Source: CAVOEB01 sp965249645 (lineage in GTDB: Bacteria; Pseudomonadota; Alphaproteobacteria; UBA828; JAPUJA01). From it: DNA of 64,000 bases. Position numbers and translations under genes: made by a program. Below, in pieces: positions 36,253-44,072 of this stretch. Numbering within the stretch: the first letter of the stretch is position 1; each line of letters opens with the position of its first letter. The notes under the pieces are model-generated. The model saw only the letters and a program-made list of their open reading frames with translations, searched no databases and was not told the origin of the DNA. Location of the stretch: the NCBI GenBank assembly GCA_965249645.1, contig CBDFML010000009.1, positions 248,001-312,000 of the forward strand. Direction: 5' to 3'.

Positions 36253-36893
36253 GCCGGCCGGTCGTCATCATCGGCACCGGCGAGGGCCGCTGCGTGCTTG
36301 AAGCGGCTCGCGCGGTGGGTCGCCCCGTGGCCGGATTCATCGATACCGTACGGCTCGCAGGCGAGCTCGTCATGGATTGCCCGGTCCTGGGCGGCAACGC
36401 GATGCTCGAAGACCGCGATTTCGTCGCTGCCCACGACTTCCTGATCGGCGTCGGCGATGGCGCGGCGCGGGCGGGCTATGGGCGCGATATCAAGAAGCTT
36501 GGCGGCCGGCTCGCCGCGCCGGTCATTCATCCCAGCAGCATCGTGTCGCCCTATGCCCAGATCGCGGACGGCGCGGTCCTTCTGTGCCAATCCGCGGTGC
36601 ATCCCGAAGTCCGAATCGGCGAAGCCGCGATACTCGATGCGCAGGTCAACATCGGTCACGACACCGTGGTCGAGCCGTTTGCATTCGTTGGTCCCAGCTG
36701 CACGATTGCCGGGCGCGTCCGAATCGGCGCTCAGGCGTTCCTCGGGATCGGTGTCAAGGTCATCCCCGACGCAACCGTCGGTGCGCGCAGTATTGTCGGC
36801 GCTGGCGCCGTGGTGACACGCGATATCCCTGACGACGTTCTCGCCGTGGGCAATCCGGCTCAAGTGGTAAAGCAACGCCGTCGCGCGGCATAA
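36249..36893 (+). CDS. NeuD/PglD-family sugar O- or N-acyltransferase
   Basis: 214 residues. An N-terminal Rossmann-like domain (VVIIGTGEGRCVLEAARAVG) is followed by a left-handed beta helix of hexapeptide repeats from about residue 85 (VIHPSSIVSPYAQIADGAVL, VRIGAQAFLGIGVKVIPDAT). The histidine of VNIGHDTVVEPFAF matches the catalytic base of PglD-type enzymes. They acylate UDP-amino sugars or sialic-acid-like sugars. The start codon overlaps the ligase stop (ATGA), a strong sign that the two act together: ligase makes the acyl-CoA, this enzyme transfers it. It is the last gene of the cluster on this strand. Confidence 0.87.
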   Translation: MSRPVVIIGTGEGRCVLEAARAVGRPVAGFIDTVRLAGELVMDCPVLGGNAMLEDRDFVAAHDFLIGVGDGAARAGYGRDIKKLGGRLAAPVIHPSSIVSPYAQIADGAVLLCQSAVHPEVRIGEAAILDAQVNIGHDTVVEPFAFVGPSCTIAGRVRIGAQAFLGIGVKVIPDATVGARSIVGAGAVVTRDIPDDVLAVGNPAQVVKQRRRAA

Positions 36894-36919
36894 ACGGGAT
36901 AATTAGTAACCCGGCTCGC

Positions 36920-36992
36920 AGGGCCAAGGCCGCGACCGCGGTCTGGCGCTTATGCGCCGCACCCGCGTAGATGCAGACCGTAAGGTCTGCTG
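36920..36992. repeat. GC-palindromic intergenic element, copy 1
   Basis: A string of small hairpins between convergent genes: CCGCGACCGCGG, then GGCGC-TTAT-GCGCC (36945-36958), then GCAGACC-GTAA-GGTCTGC (36973-36990). The core from CAAGGCCGCGACCGCGG to CGCTTATGCGCCG recurs near 52020 and, inverted, near 63610-63690. Its last hairpin could also end transcription of the acyltransferase gene. Confidence 0.55.
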
Positions 36993-37010
36993 GCGTGAGC
37001 GAGTAACTCC

Positions 37011-37886
37011 CTACGCGGCCTGCTTGCAAAAATCGACGTCGTAGCCGAGCGGTGCGTAGGCCGCGCCGACCTGGTATTTCCCGAAGAAATGGAGAAACGC
37101 CTCGCGCTGCCACGGCGCCCAGGCCTCGAACTGCCCTTCGGGGGTCGTGACCGCGTCGCCCTCGGCGGCCTCGCGGTGCCGGTTGACATGGCCCAGCTCG
37201 AACGCCTCGTCGAGATAGCCGTCGTCGACCGCCGCCGCGTCGCGCACCAGCGCGCGCACGCTCGCGGCAAAGTAGTCGCGCTCGCTCGTCAGGCGTTCCA
37301 TCTGAAGCGGCCGGGCCCCGGGGATAAGCTGCAAATCCGCGACCAGGGTCGACATGTACTGGCAAACCGACAGGAAGGCCAGCGTCGGCCAGTCGAGCAG
37401 GTCGAGGCCGTGGCGTGTCTCGAATTGTCGATAGATCCCGTATTCCGCCATCGCGCTGTGCAGCAGCTCGTAACGCATGAAGAGATTGGTCTCGGCAAGC
37501 GTGACGAACTGGTGGGCTCCCGACTGGGTCCAGAGCACGGGGTGGCGCACCAGGTTGGCGATCACGAAGCGGGTCGCGGGCGTCTGGCCGCGCATCAGCT
37601 CGGCGATGTCGCACACCCGGTAGCGATGGACGTTGCCGTACACGCGGGCCTCGCCGCGTGCCGCAAGTTCGGCCAGATAATCGTCGAGCGGCTTTTTCGC
37701 TCGATGGATCCACTCCTCTTCGGTGCAGCGGTCGAACTCCTCCGGCGTATAGCGGCGGTCCCAGATTTGATAGTCGCTGCCCGAATGGGTGCACAGGATA
37801 TCCGGATGACGATCGAGTGCGGCGGCGAACCATTTCGAGCCGGAAAACCCGGCGCTGGCGACGAGAAAGAAGGCGGGGTCGGGCAT
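37011..37886 (-). CDS. sulfotransferase-like protein
   Basis: 291 residues. The N-terminus FFLVASAGFSGSKWFAAALD resembles the 5'-phosphosulfate-binding loop that opens sulfotransferases, and VIANLVRHPVLWTQSGAH matches the 3'-phosphate strand with the R-x-P-x-x-x-x-x-S pattern. The remainder is helical. If active, it would move sulfate from PAPS to a glycan or other acceptor, which fits the neighbouring glycosylation cluster. It is divergent from the pentapeptide-repeat gene, sharing a 171-base region with a perfect CtrA box. Confidence 0.65.
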   Translation of the reverse strand: MPDPAFFLVASAGFSGSKWFAAALDRHPDILCTHSGSDYQIWDRRYTPEEFDRCTEEEWIHRAKKPLDDYLAELAARGEARVYGNVHRYRVCDIAELMRGQTPATRFVIANLVRHPVLWTQSGAHQFVTLAETNLFMRYELLHSAMAEYGIYRQFETRHGLDLLDWPTLAFLSVCQYMSTLVADLQLIPGARPLQMERLTSERDYFAASVRALVRDAAAVDDGYLDEAFELGHVNRHREAAEGDAVTTPEGQFEAWAPWQREAFLHFFGKYQVGAAYAPLGYDVDFCKQAA

Positions 37887-37962
37887 CGTGGGTGACGTTT
37901 CTCCGGTGGCGCCGAAGGGCGCGCGGCGACGGGGGTTCGGGCACGATGCTCGGCGATTGGGG

Positions 37963-37977
37963 TTAAGTCTCTCTTAA
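37963..37977. promoter_or_regulatory. CtrA box between sulfotransferase-like and pentapeptide-repeat genes
   Basis: A perfect TTAA-N7-TTAA (spacer GTCTCTC), 76 bases from the minus-strand start at 37886 and 80 bases from the plus-strand start at 38058. Its central position would allow control of either or both genes. Confidence 0.7.
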
Positions 37978-38057
37978 TCCTGAGAGCCTAGGGTTTAAGC
38001 CGTTCGGCAGGCCGTTCGGCCGCCGGCAAACGGTACAAAAACGAACGGCGCACCACG

Positions 38058-39557
38058 GTGAACGACCCGACAGCCAAATCCTCTCCTTCCATGCGACTGG
38101 TCGATCCGAACGACCGGGTCGGCGAGGCCGCGCCGGCGCCCGCGCCTGCCGATCACCGATTGCGCCTCGAGGCCTGGTCGGTCCGGCCCGACCGTGCGGC
38201 CGCTGCGGCCGAGCTGTCGGGCTTCACCGAAGACCTGATCGCCGCCACGGGCAAGGGACTGCAACTCGCCGAAGCCGATCTCGCCGAACTCGACCTCTCG
38301 GGCTTCGACCTGCGCCGCGCAACGCTCAACCGCGCCCGGCTCCACGGCACCGATCTGAGCGATGCCGATCTCGCGGGCGCCGCGCTGATCTGCCCGGGCA
38401 TGGAGCGCACCAGACTCGCGGGCGCCTGTTTGGCCGGGGCCTATGTCCATGCGCTGGCCGCCCAGGTCTGCGACCTCCGGGGCGCGGATCTCTCCCGCCT
38501 CGTCGATGCCACGGGCTCCTTGTTCCACGGCTGCAACATGACGGGCGCAATCCTCGACGGTGCGGCCCTTGCGGGGGCCGCGTTCTATCAGTGCAATCTG
38601 GCCGGTGCGCGTGCCGTGCGGGTCGACTTGCAAGGCGCCTCCCTCAACGAATGCATCCTCGACGGCGCGGTCTTCGAGTCCGCGCATGTCGCCCAGCTCA
38701 CGGTCACGAAATCGCGCCTCGCGGGGGCCTCGTTCCGCCGTGCGAACGGTGAGGGCATGGTAATCCAACGCCCGACCGGTGCCGACGGCCTCGTGCTCGA
38801 CGATGCATCGCTCCCAAGGCTTCGCCTCGCCGCGATACGGGCGGCAAACCTTCACGCCAGCCACCTGGCGGCTCCCGGCGCCGATATCCACGATTGTGCG
38901 CTGCCCGGCGCAGATTTCTCCGGCGCGGGGCTGTCCGGTGCGCGGATCGAGCGCGTCGAGCTTGCCGGCGCCAATTTCACCGCCACCAAGCTCGACGCCA
39001 GCCACTGGAGCCATGCTGCGGCGCGCAACACGGTTTTCGTCGAGGCGGCAGCGGAAAACCTGACCGCCCTCGAATGCAGCTTCGCGGACAGCGATTTTCG
39101 CAACTTCGGCGGCCGCGCCGCCAGCTTCCGCGACTGCGATCTCTCGCGCGCCAACTTCGCCGGCGCTTATCTCTATCGCGCATCGATGACCGGCGATCCG
39201 ATGGCCTCCATGGCGCTCACCGGCGCCGATCTCGAAAACGCCGTACTCGTGCAGGCCTGTCTGGCCGCCGATTTTTCCGGCGCCAACCTGCGTGGCGCCA
39301 AATGCGCCTACGCCCGCCTCAACCAATCCATTTTTGCAGGCGCCGATCTCACCGGCGCCCACCTCTTCGAGACCAGCCTGGTCAAGACCGATTTTTCGGG
39401 CGCCACGGTCTCGGGGCTCGCACCACCCTTCTTCGCCGACCGGGCGCCGGGGCTTAAAACCGCCCTCGAGGCTGCCGGTGAAGCGGGCGCGCCCGCGCTC
39501 GAGTTTCTCGACGAGTTCGACGCGCTGCTCGCGCGCCGCTCGCGCGGCTCGACCTGA
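38058..39557 (+). CDS. pentapeptide-repeat protein
   Basis: 499 residues from a GTG start. From about residue 70 onward nearly the whole chain is A(D/N)LxG-type pentapeptides (for example LHGTDLSDADLAGAALI, FSGANLRGAKCAYARLNQSI), which fold as a right-handed square beta helix. The first 65 residues are not repetitive. No transmembrane helix or signal peptide is seen, so it is probably cytoplasmic or exported by an unknown route. A few pentapeptide proteins mimic DNA and shield gyrase, but most have no known role. It stands behind a perfect CtrA box and its stop abuts the convergent Ldh gene with no gap. Confidence 0.85.
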   Translation: MNDPTAKSSPSMRLVDPNDRVGEAAPAPAPADHRLRLEAWSVRPDRAAAAAELSGFTEDLIAATGKGLQLAEADLAELDLSGFDLRRATLNRARLHGTDLSDADLAGAALICPGMERTRLAGACLAGAYVHALAAQVCDLRGADLSRLVDATGSLFHGCNMTGAILDGAALAGAAFYQCNLAGARAVRVDLQGASLNECILDGAVFESAHVAQLTVTKSRLAGASFRRANGEGMVIQRPTGADGLVLDDASLPRLRLAAIRAANLHASHLAAPGADIHDCALPGADFSGAGLSGARIERVELAGANFTATKLDASHWSHAAARNTVFVEAAAENLTALECSFADSDFRNFGGRAASFRDCDLSRANFAGAYLYRASMTGDPMASMALTGADLENAVLVQACLAADFSGANLRGAKCAYARLNQSIFAGADLTGAHLFETSLVKTDFSGATVSGLAPPFFADRAPGLKTALEAAGEAGAPALEFLDEFDALLARRSRGST

Positions 39558-40547
39558 TCAATCCTCCGCCGCCAGCGCGGCGATCTGCTCCCACAAGGCA
39601 CGATCCATAGCGAGTGCGCCCGTCGCGCGCGTTGCGGTGCGCGCTGCCGCGCCATGCGCGCCGGGCAGGGGTGCCGGGTCCATCGCCTCACCGGCGGCGG
39701 CCAGCACGGCTCGCGCAGCGTCGGGCGAAAAGCCAGGAAAATAGTCGGGGTCGAGCGCGATCATCACCAGCCCGCCCTTTTTGTCGGACCCGGCAAGAAA
39801 CGCCGTCGCGACCTCGACCGCCATGAGCAACGCAAACTGGCGGGCGTCCGGCTTGGTATCGAGTGACTGGACGATGGCGCCGCCAAAGCGCCCCTTGGCG
39901 TCGAACAGGTCGTCGGGGACCACGGGCGTTGCGCCCTCGGCGGTCAGGAAATTCTCCGGCTCGAACGGCTCGATTCCGGCGCGCGCCAGCAGGAACTGGC
40001 CGAACGTGGTCGGTGCGGTGGTGATATCGCACAGGAACGGCGCGCCTTCGCCGGGATAGCCGAACGCCAGCGGGTTGGTGCCCAGGAAGCGGCGGCTCGA
40101 ATTTGGGGTTTTGACCAGCCAGGGCGTGCGTCCCATGGCCGCGCCGAGCAGGCCGGCCTGCACGATGTCGCTCAGGTAATAGCTCAGCACGCCGGTGGGG
40201 AAGACATCGTGCGCGACGCTCAGGTGAAAGCCGGCGGCCTTTGCCTTGTCCGCCGTGGCCCGGGCGATCTCGCGCGCCGCCAGATAGCCCACCGCGCCCG
40301 CGCAGTCGTAATGGCTGATGGACGCGCTCTCGGACGATGCCCGTGCCGGCGTGTGGCTCCAGCCGCCGGGAAACGTCGCCAGCCAGGGAATGCGCACCAG
40401 CCCGTGGCTGCGCTTGCCCGAGAACTCCGCGTAGAGCAGCTCGTCGAGAATGCCGTCCCGCGCGTCCGCCTCCAGGCCCAGCCGGTCGAGCGCCCGGCGC
40501 GCGGTCGCCTCCAGGTCCGTCAGCGCAACTGTGACCGTATCCGCCAT
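39558..40547 (-). CDS. Ldh-family (malate/L-lactate/ureidoglycolate-type) dehydrogenase
   Basis: 329 residues. The family reduces or oxidises 2-hydroxy acids with NAD(P) in a fold unrelated to classical malate dehydrogenase. FSGKRSHGLVRIPWL carries the catalytic histidine region (S-H-G-x-x-R), and TPNSSRRFLGTNPLAFGYPG and FDAKGRFGGAIVQ are conserved. The substrate cannot be told. Convergent with the pentapeptide gene and divergent from the methyltransferase gene. Confidence 0.85.
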   Translation of the reverse strand: MADTVTVALTDLEATARRALDRLGLEADARDGILDELLYAEFSGKRSHGLVRIPWLATFPGGWSHTPARASSESASISHYDCAGAVGYLAAREIARATADKAKAAGFHLSVAHDVFPTGVLSYYLSDIVQAGLLGAAMGRTPWLVKTPNSSRRFLGTNPLAFGYPGEGAPFLCDITTAPTTFGQFLLARAGIEPFEPENFLTAEGATPVVPDDLFDAKGRFGGAIVQSLDTKPDARQFALLMAVEVATAFLAGSDKKGGLVMIALDPDYFPGFSPDAARAVLAAAGEAMDPAPLPGAHGAAARTATRATGALAMDRALWEQIAALAAED

Positions 40548-40688
40548 TGACCGCCTCTCCGGTTGTCCGGCCCCCTCGCGAGGGTGCGCGGGCAGGGTTA
40601 ACGGTTCCGTTACCGCCGGGCAAGCAAAATTGGGACTCAAACGGCGGCACTGTGTCCGCCCCCTCCTGTTCCAGGCCGGTTCTACCCT

Positions 40689-41789
40689 ATGACCGATACC
40701 CCGCACTCTTCCTCCGACGAAACCATCCTCGTCTTCCCCGGCGGCATGGAGCGTTCGCTTCGTTTTGCCCGCCGCAGCGAGGCGGCGCTCAGGCGGTTGA
40801 TCGGCGCATCGTCGCTGCGCTTCGATCCCGCTCAGCCCAACTACGACGATTGGACCTGGCTGCCCGAGATCACCGAGCCCGGCTTCGACGACGCGTTGCG
40901 CGACATCCTCGAGCAGAACCATGTTCGCGCCATTTTCACACCCCATCCGGTGATCGGCACCTGGCTCGAGCAGCATCTGGCCGAGGTCGCGCCCGGCGTC
41001 AGGCTGATTCACGATTCCCTGCTCGATTCGCTCAACGACTATCGCCACGTGGACGGCGAGATCGCCGCGCTCCGCTCCGGCGGCTGGGATCTCGCCGGGC
41101 CCGCGCCCCAGGGCGACCCCCTCGACGACACCGAAGCCGCCGGACTGCTCCGCCTTGCCGACGGGGTGCCCGGCCAGTGTGCCGTCGAGAAAATCTGGGC
41201 GTTGGCCGAGATTGCGCGCCGCACCCCGCCCGGCGATCTGGTCGAAATCGGCTCGCTTTGGGGCAAGTCGGCGGTCGCCTTCGCCTGGCTCGCCCGGCGC
41301 TACGGGCTCGGGCTGCTGCTGTGCGTGGATCCCTGGTCGGCCGACTCCCGTCACCAGTACGACAACGGCGGTCAGGTCAATGAATGGTCCGACCGGATGG
41401 ATTTCGACCTTGCCTTCGACATCTTTCGCACCAACCTTGCCATGATGGGCCGTGATAGCGCGGGCTATCTGCGCGCGCCCTCCGCGCAGGCCGCGGCGTT
41501 GTACGGGCCCGGCCTCACAACCGACGACCCGGCACTGGGCCGCACCGAATTTGGCGGCACCGTCGCGTTGCTCCATATCGACGGCAACCACGACGAGGCG
41601 TTCGTCGCCGAGGATTTGCGTCTGTGGGCGCCGAAGGTCGTGCCCGGCGGCTGGATGGTGTTGGACGATTACTGCTGGGCCTTCGGCGATGGGCCGTGCC
41701 GGGTGGGCGACCGCTTCCTTGCCGAGCGGGGCGAGGAGATCGCCGCGTCCTTTGTCGCCGGCAGCGCGCTCTTCGTCAGACTCGCCTAG
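40689..41789 (+). CDS. class I SAM-dependent methyltransferase with extra N-terminal domain
   Basis: 366 residues. The C-terminal 210 form a Methyltransf_24-type domain: the SAM-binding strand and loop DLVEIGSLWGKSAVAFAWLA, CVDPWSADSRHQYDNGG, the acidic HIDGNHDEAFVAEDLRLWAP and PGGWMVLDDYCW. The first 150 residues form a separate alpha/beta domain (ETILVFPGGMERSLRFARRS) that resembles the N-terminal part of ATP-grasp proteins without the grasp. Such methyltransferases often occur in polysaccharide clusters and act on sugars. It is followed by a strong hairpin. Confidence 0.8.
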   Translation: MTDTPHSSSDETILVFPGGMERSLRFARRSEAALRRLIGASSLRFDPAQPNYDDWTWLPEITEPGFDDALRDILEQNHVRAIFTPHPVIGTWLEQHLAEVAPGVRLIHDSLLDSLNDYRHVDGEIAALRSGGWDLAGPAPQGDPLDDTEAAGLLRLADGVPGQCAVEKIWALAEIARRTPPGDLVEIGSLWGKSAVAFAWLARRYGLGLLLCVDPWSADSRHQYDNGGQVNEWSDRMDFDLAFDIFRTNLAMMGRDSAGYLRAPSAQAAALYGPGLTTDDPALGRTEFGGTVALLHIDGNHDEAFVAEDLRLWAPKVVPGGWMVLDDYCWAFGDGPCRVGDRFLAERGEEIAASFVAGSALFVRLA

Positions 41790-41790
41790 C

Positions 41791-41826
41791 GCAAAATCCA
41801 GCGGCATGGGTTCGCTGGATTTTTGC
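41791..41826. terminator. bidirectional rho-independent terminator
   Basis: GCAAAATCCAGC and GCTGGATTTTTGC form a twelve-base stem with T-rich and A-rich flanks, one base after the methyltransferase stop and facing the rfbA stop. It can serve both convergent genes. Confidence 0.75.
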
Positions 41827-41880
41827 GAGCTTGCGTGGCGATTGAACGCGGTTCAGCTTCACGTCACGAAGCTGAACGGA
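41827..41880. repeat. GC-palindromic intergenic element, copy 2
   Basis: Begins with GAGCTTGCGTGGCGATTGA and ends with the perfect ten-base hairpin GTTCAGCTTC / GAAGCTGAAC (41851-41877). The first part matches 52056-52085 with few differences, and there too a perfect hairpin of different sequence follows at the same place, just downstream of a minus-strand stop codon. Confidence 0.6.
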
Positions 41881-41885
41881 GAAAG

Positions 41886-42755
41886 TCAGTCCCCGCCATT
41901 CAGCAGCCGCTTCAGATCGCGGCTGTAGACCGAGTCCGGCATTCCCGACACCAGGTCGACCAGCGCATCCCGGTCGATAAAGCCCTGTTCCAGCGCGACC
42001 TGCTCGATGGACGCGATCTTGGTGTCCAGTTGGCCCTCGATCTCGCGCACGAAGCGGGTTGCGGCGTAGAGCCGGTCGGGCGTCCCCGTATCGAACCACG
42101 CGAAGCCCTCCTCCAGGCGGCGGACGTCCACCTTTCCGGCCTCGAAGAAGGGGCGGACCACGTCGTCCATCTTCATTTCCCGCCCGCCCTCGGGGCGCAA
42201 GGTCTGGGCCAGCGCGACAACGGCGGGCGCGCACAGATAGAGCCCGACGGCGGCGAAGTTCGAAGCGGCGATGGCGGGCTTGTCGGTTACCGAAAGCGGT
42301 GTGCCGTCCGGAGCGAACTCGAACACGCCGTAGTTCCGCGGATCGTCGACCGGGTGGGCGAACATGGCGAGCCCGCCGTCGGGCGGAGCCGCGGCCACAC
42401 GCGCGGGCAGACTTGCGCCGTAGAGCAGATTGTCGCCCAGCATCAGGGCGACCGGGCCGTCCCCGATGAAGTCGGCGGCAAGGCGAAAGGCATCGGGAAT
42501 GCCGAGCGGCGTGGGCTGGATGCAGGTCTCGATGTTGATTCCAAGCCGTGAGCCGTCGCTGAGCAGTTGTGCAAAGCGCGGCTCGTCGGCCTCGGTCGCG
42601 ATGATCATGATGTCGCGCAACCTCGCTTGCATGAGCACCGCGAGGGGGTAATAGATCAGCGGCTTGTCGTAGAGCGGCAGCAGCTGCTTGCTCGTGACCA
42701 GCGTCGCCGGATAGAAGCGCGAGCCGATGCCCGCCGCCAGAATCACGCCCTTCAT
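41886..42755 (-). CDS. rfbA: sugar-1-phosphate nucleotidylyltransferase, RfbA-like
   Basis: 289 residues. It joins a hexose-1-phosphate to dTTP (or another NTP) to give a nucleotide sugar, the first step toward dTDP-rhamnose and related sugars. GVILAAGIGSRFYPATLVTS with KQLLPLYDKP is the nucleotide-binding start (the usual form is G-G-x-G-T-R-L), and ALMLGDNLLYG, NYGVFEF and GFAWFDTGTPDRL are conserved. The rest of the rhamnose pathway (rfbB, C, D) is not in the window. It is convergent with the methyltransferase gene. Confidence 0.87.
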   Translation of the reverse strand: MKGVILAAGIGSRFYPATLVTSKQLLPLYDKPLIYYPLAVLMQARLRDIMIIATEADEPRFAQLLSDGSRLGINIETCIQPTPLGIPDAFRLAADFIGDGPVALMLGDNLLYGASLPARVAAAPPDGGLAMFAHPVDDPRNYGVFEFAPDGTPLSVTDKPAIAASNFAAVGLYLCAPAVVALAQTLRPEGGREMKMDDVVRPFFEAGKVDVRRLEEGFAWFDTGTPDRLYAATRFVREIEGQLDTKIASIEQVALEQGFIDRDALVDLVSGMPDSVYSRDLKRLLNGGD

Positions 42756-43061
42756 GCTCGCCGCCCTACGGTCCCGCTCTGCCCAATACGCCGCGCCCTG
42801 ATTTCAAGCCGCGCACGTCGCACCATGATAGGGCAATCCTGCGCTGTCGTCGCGGCGCACCACCGACCTGCGAGAGCGATTGTCAGGCAATTTTCTTACC
42901 CGTATCCAGGTAATGGTTCATTGCCGAAATAGCCTAAAGTGTTTTTGACTGAGTTCATGGGGCGACATACACCATCATGCTCATGTGTATTAAGCTCATG
43001 CCATTGCTTGTAAGGGCAATCGGCTGCCGCCGTCGCGGCTGGGAAAGGAGCGAGAGAACCG
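42756..43061. other. 306-base AT-enriched divergent intergenic region
   Basis: No convincing gene. It separates rfbA from the glycosylase gene. TTGACT, 17 bases, TACACC at 42945-42973 is a possible sigma-70 promoter reading toward the glycosylase. AAAGGAG at 43044-43050 is the glycosylase ribosome binding site. Confidence 0.4.
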
Positions 43062-43685
43062 TTGAGCGCGCCACCCTTCTGGCCTGAGGCCGCAGCCCAT
43101 CTTTGTCGCGCCGATCCCGCGTTGGGGCGCATCATCGAGGCCCTGCCCGGTGAAGCTCTCGCGCCACGCGAAGACGCCTTTTACACCCTCGCGCGCTCGA
43201 TCGTGGGTCAGCAAATCTCGACCCGTGCCGCCGCCACGGTCTGGGGGCGGCTCCAGAAGCAGGCCGGCAAGCGCGTCACGCCCCGCGCCGTGGCGCGCCG
43301 CTCGATCGACGAGCTGCGCGCCTGCGGCCTGTCCGGGCGCAAGGCTGAATACGTGATGACACTGGCCGAGGACTTCCTCGACCGCACCCACGAACCGCGC
43401 CGCTGGCGAAAAATGGACGACGAGGCGGTCATCGCGGACCTGACCCGCGCCCGGGGGATCGGGCGCTGGACCGCCGAGATGCTCCTGATCTTCCACCTGC
43501 TCCGGCCCGACGTGCTGCCGCTGGCCGATATCGGCGTGCAGCGCGCCGCGGCGCTCGCCCATGGCCGCGAGGATCGCTTCAGCCACGCCGAGCTGGAGGC
43601 CGTCGGCGAAGCCTGGCGCCCCTACCGCTCCGTCGCCTCCTGGTACCTCTGGCGCAGCCTCGATCCCATGCCGGTGGTGTATTAG
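43062..43685 (+). CDS. DNA-3-methyladenine glycosylase, AlkA-type
   Basis: 207 residues from a TTG start, chosen because AAAGGAG stands eleven bases upstream and the protein reads sensibly from there (MSAPPFWPEAAAHLCRADPA). A helix-hairpin-helix glycosylase: ARSIVGQQISTRAAATVWGR, LTRARGIGRWTAEMLLIF as the hairpin, and LPLADIGVQRA with the catalytic aspartate. It removes alkylated purines to begin base excision repair. It lacks the N-terminal domain of E. coli AlkA, as is usual for the compact form. Confidence 0.88.
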   Translation: MSAPPFWPEAAAHLCRADPALGRIIEALPGEALAPREDAFYTLARSIVGQQISTRAAATVWGRLQKQAGKRVTPRAVARRSIDELRACGLSGRKAEYVMTLAEDFLDRTHEPRRWRKMDDEAVIADLTRARGIGRWTAEMLLIFHLLRPDVLPLADIGVQRAAALAHGREDRFSHAELEAVGEAWRPYRSVASWYLWRSLDPMPVVY

Positions 43686-43731
43686 GCCAGCTCGAGTTGT
43701 CCTAATCCTCGCTTGAGATCAAATGCGCGGC

Positions 43732-43935
43732 CTACCTCGAGCGCGCCGCTCCCCGTTTCGCGCCGGCAAATCTCGGGTTGTTGGCGTTTCCCCCCGGGCC
43801 TTTTATCGAGCCTGATCCCGGATCGAACTGCCCCGGCCGGATCTTCGGGCCGGCTCCGGCGGCGTTGGCGTCTCGCTTTGCGGCTTTCTGTGCCGCTTTT
43901 GCCTTTGCCCGTTGGCGGGCCTTCGCTTTGGTCAT
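43732..43935 (-). CDS. small basic conserved protein of unknown function
   Basis: 67 residues. The N-terminal half is a run of K, R, A and Q (MTKAKARQRAKAKAAQKAAK), likely helical and nucleic-acid binding. The C-terminal half is a striking non-helical motif: GPKIRPGQFDPGSGSIKGPG followed by GNANNPRFAGAKRGAARSR. I recall similar short proteins in many alphaproteobacteria, always without function. The internal ATG at 43935 is preferred because sequence upstream of it looks non-coding. It lies convergent with the glycosylase gene. Confidence 0.6.
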   Translation of the reverse strand: MTKAKARQRAKAKAAQKAAKRDANAAGAGPKIRPGQFDPGSGSIKGPGGNANNPRFAGAKRGAARSR

Positions 43936-44072
43936 GTCGTCTTCGCCGTTCCAGGTTGCAGTGTGGAGATCGGGCGATCCGCGTCGCCACAACGCCGATC
44001 CGGGGTCCGCCCATCCCGGGAGCCGCGGCAAGAATAACACGCCGGGAGGTGCAAAAAACATCGCCGTCCCCG

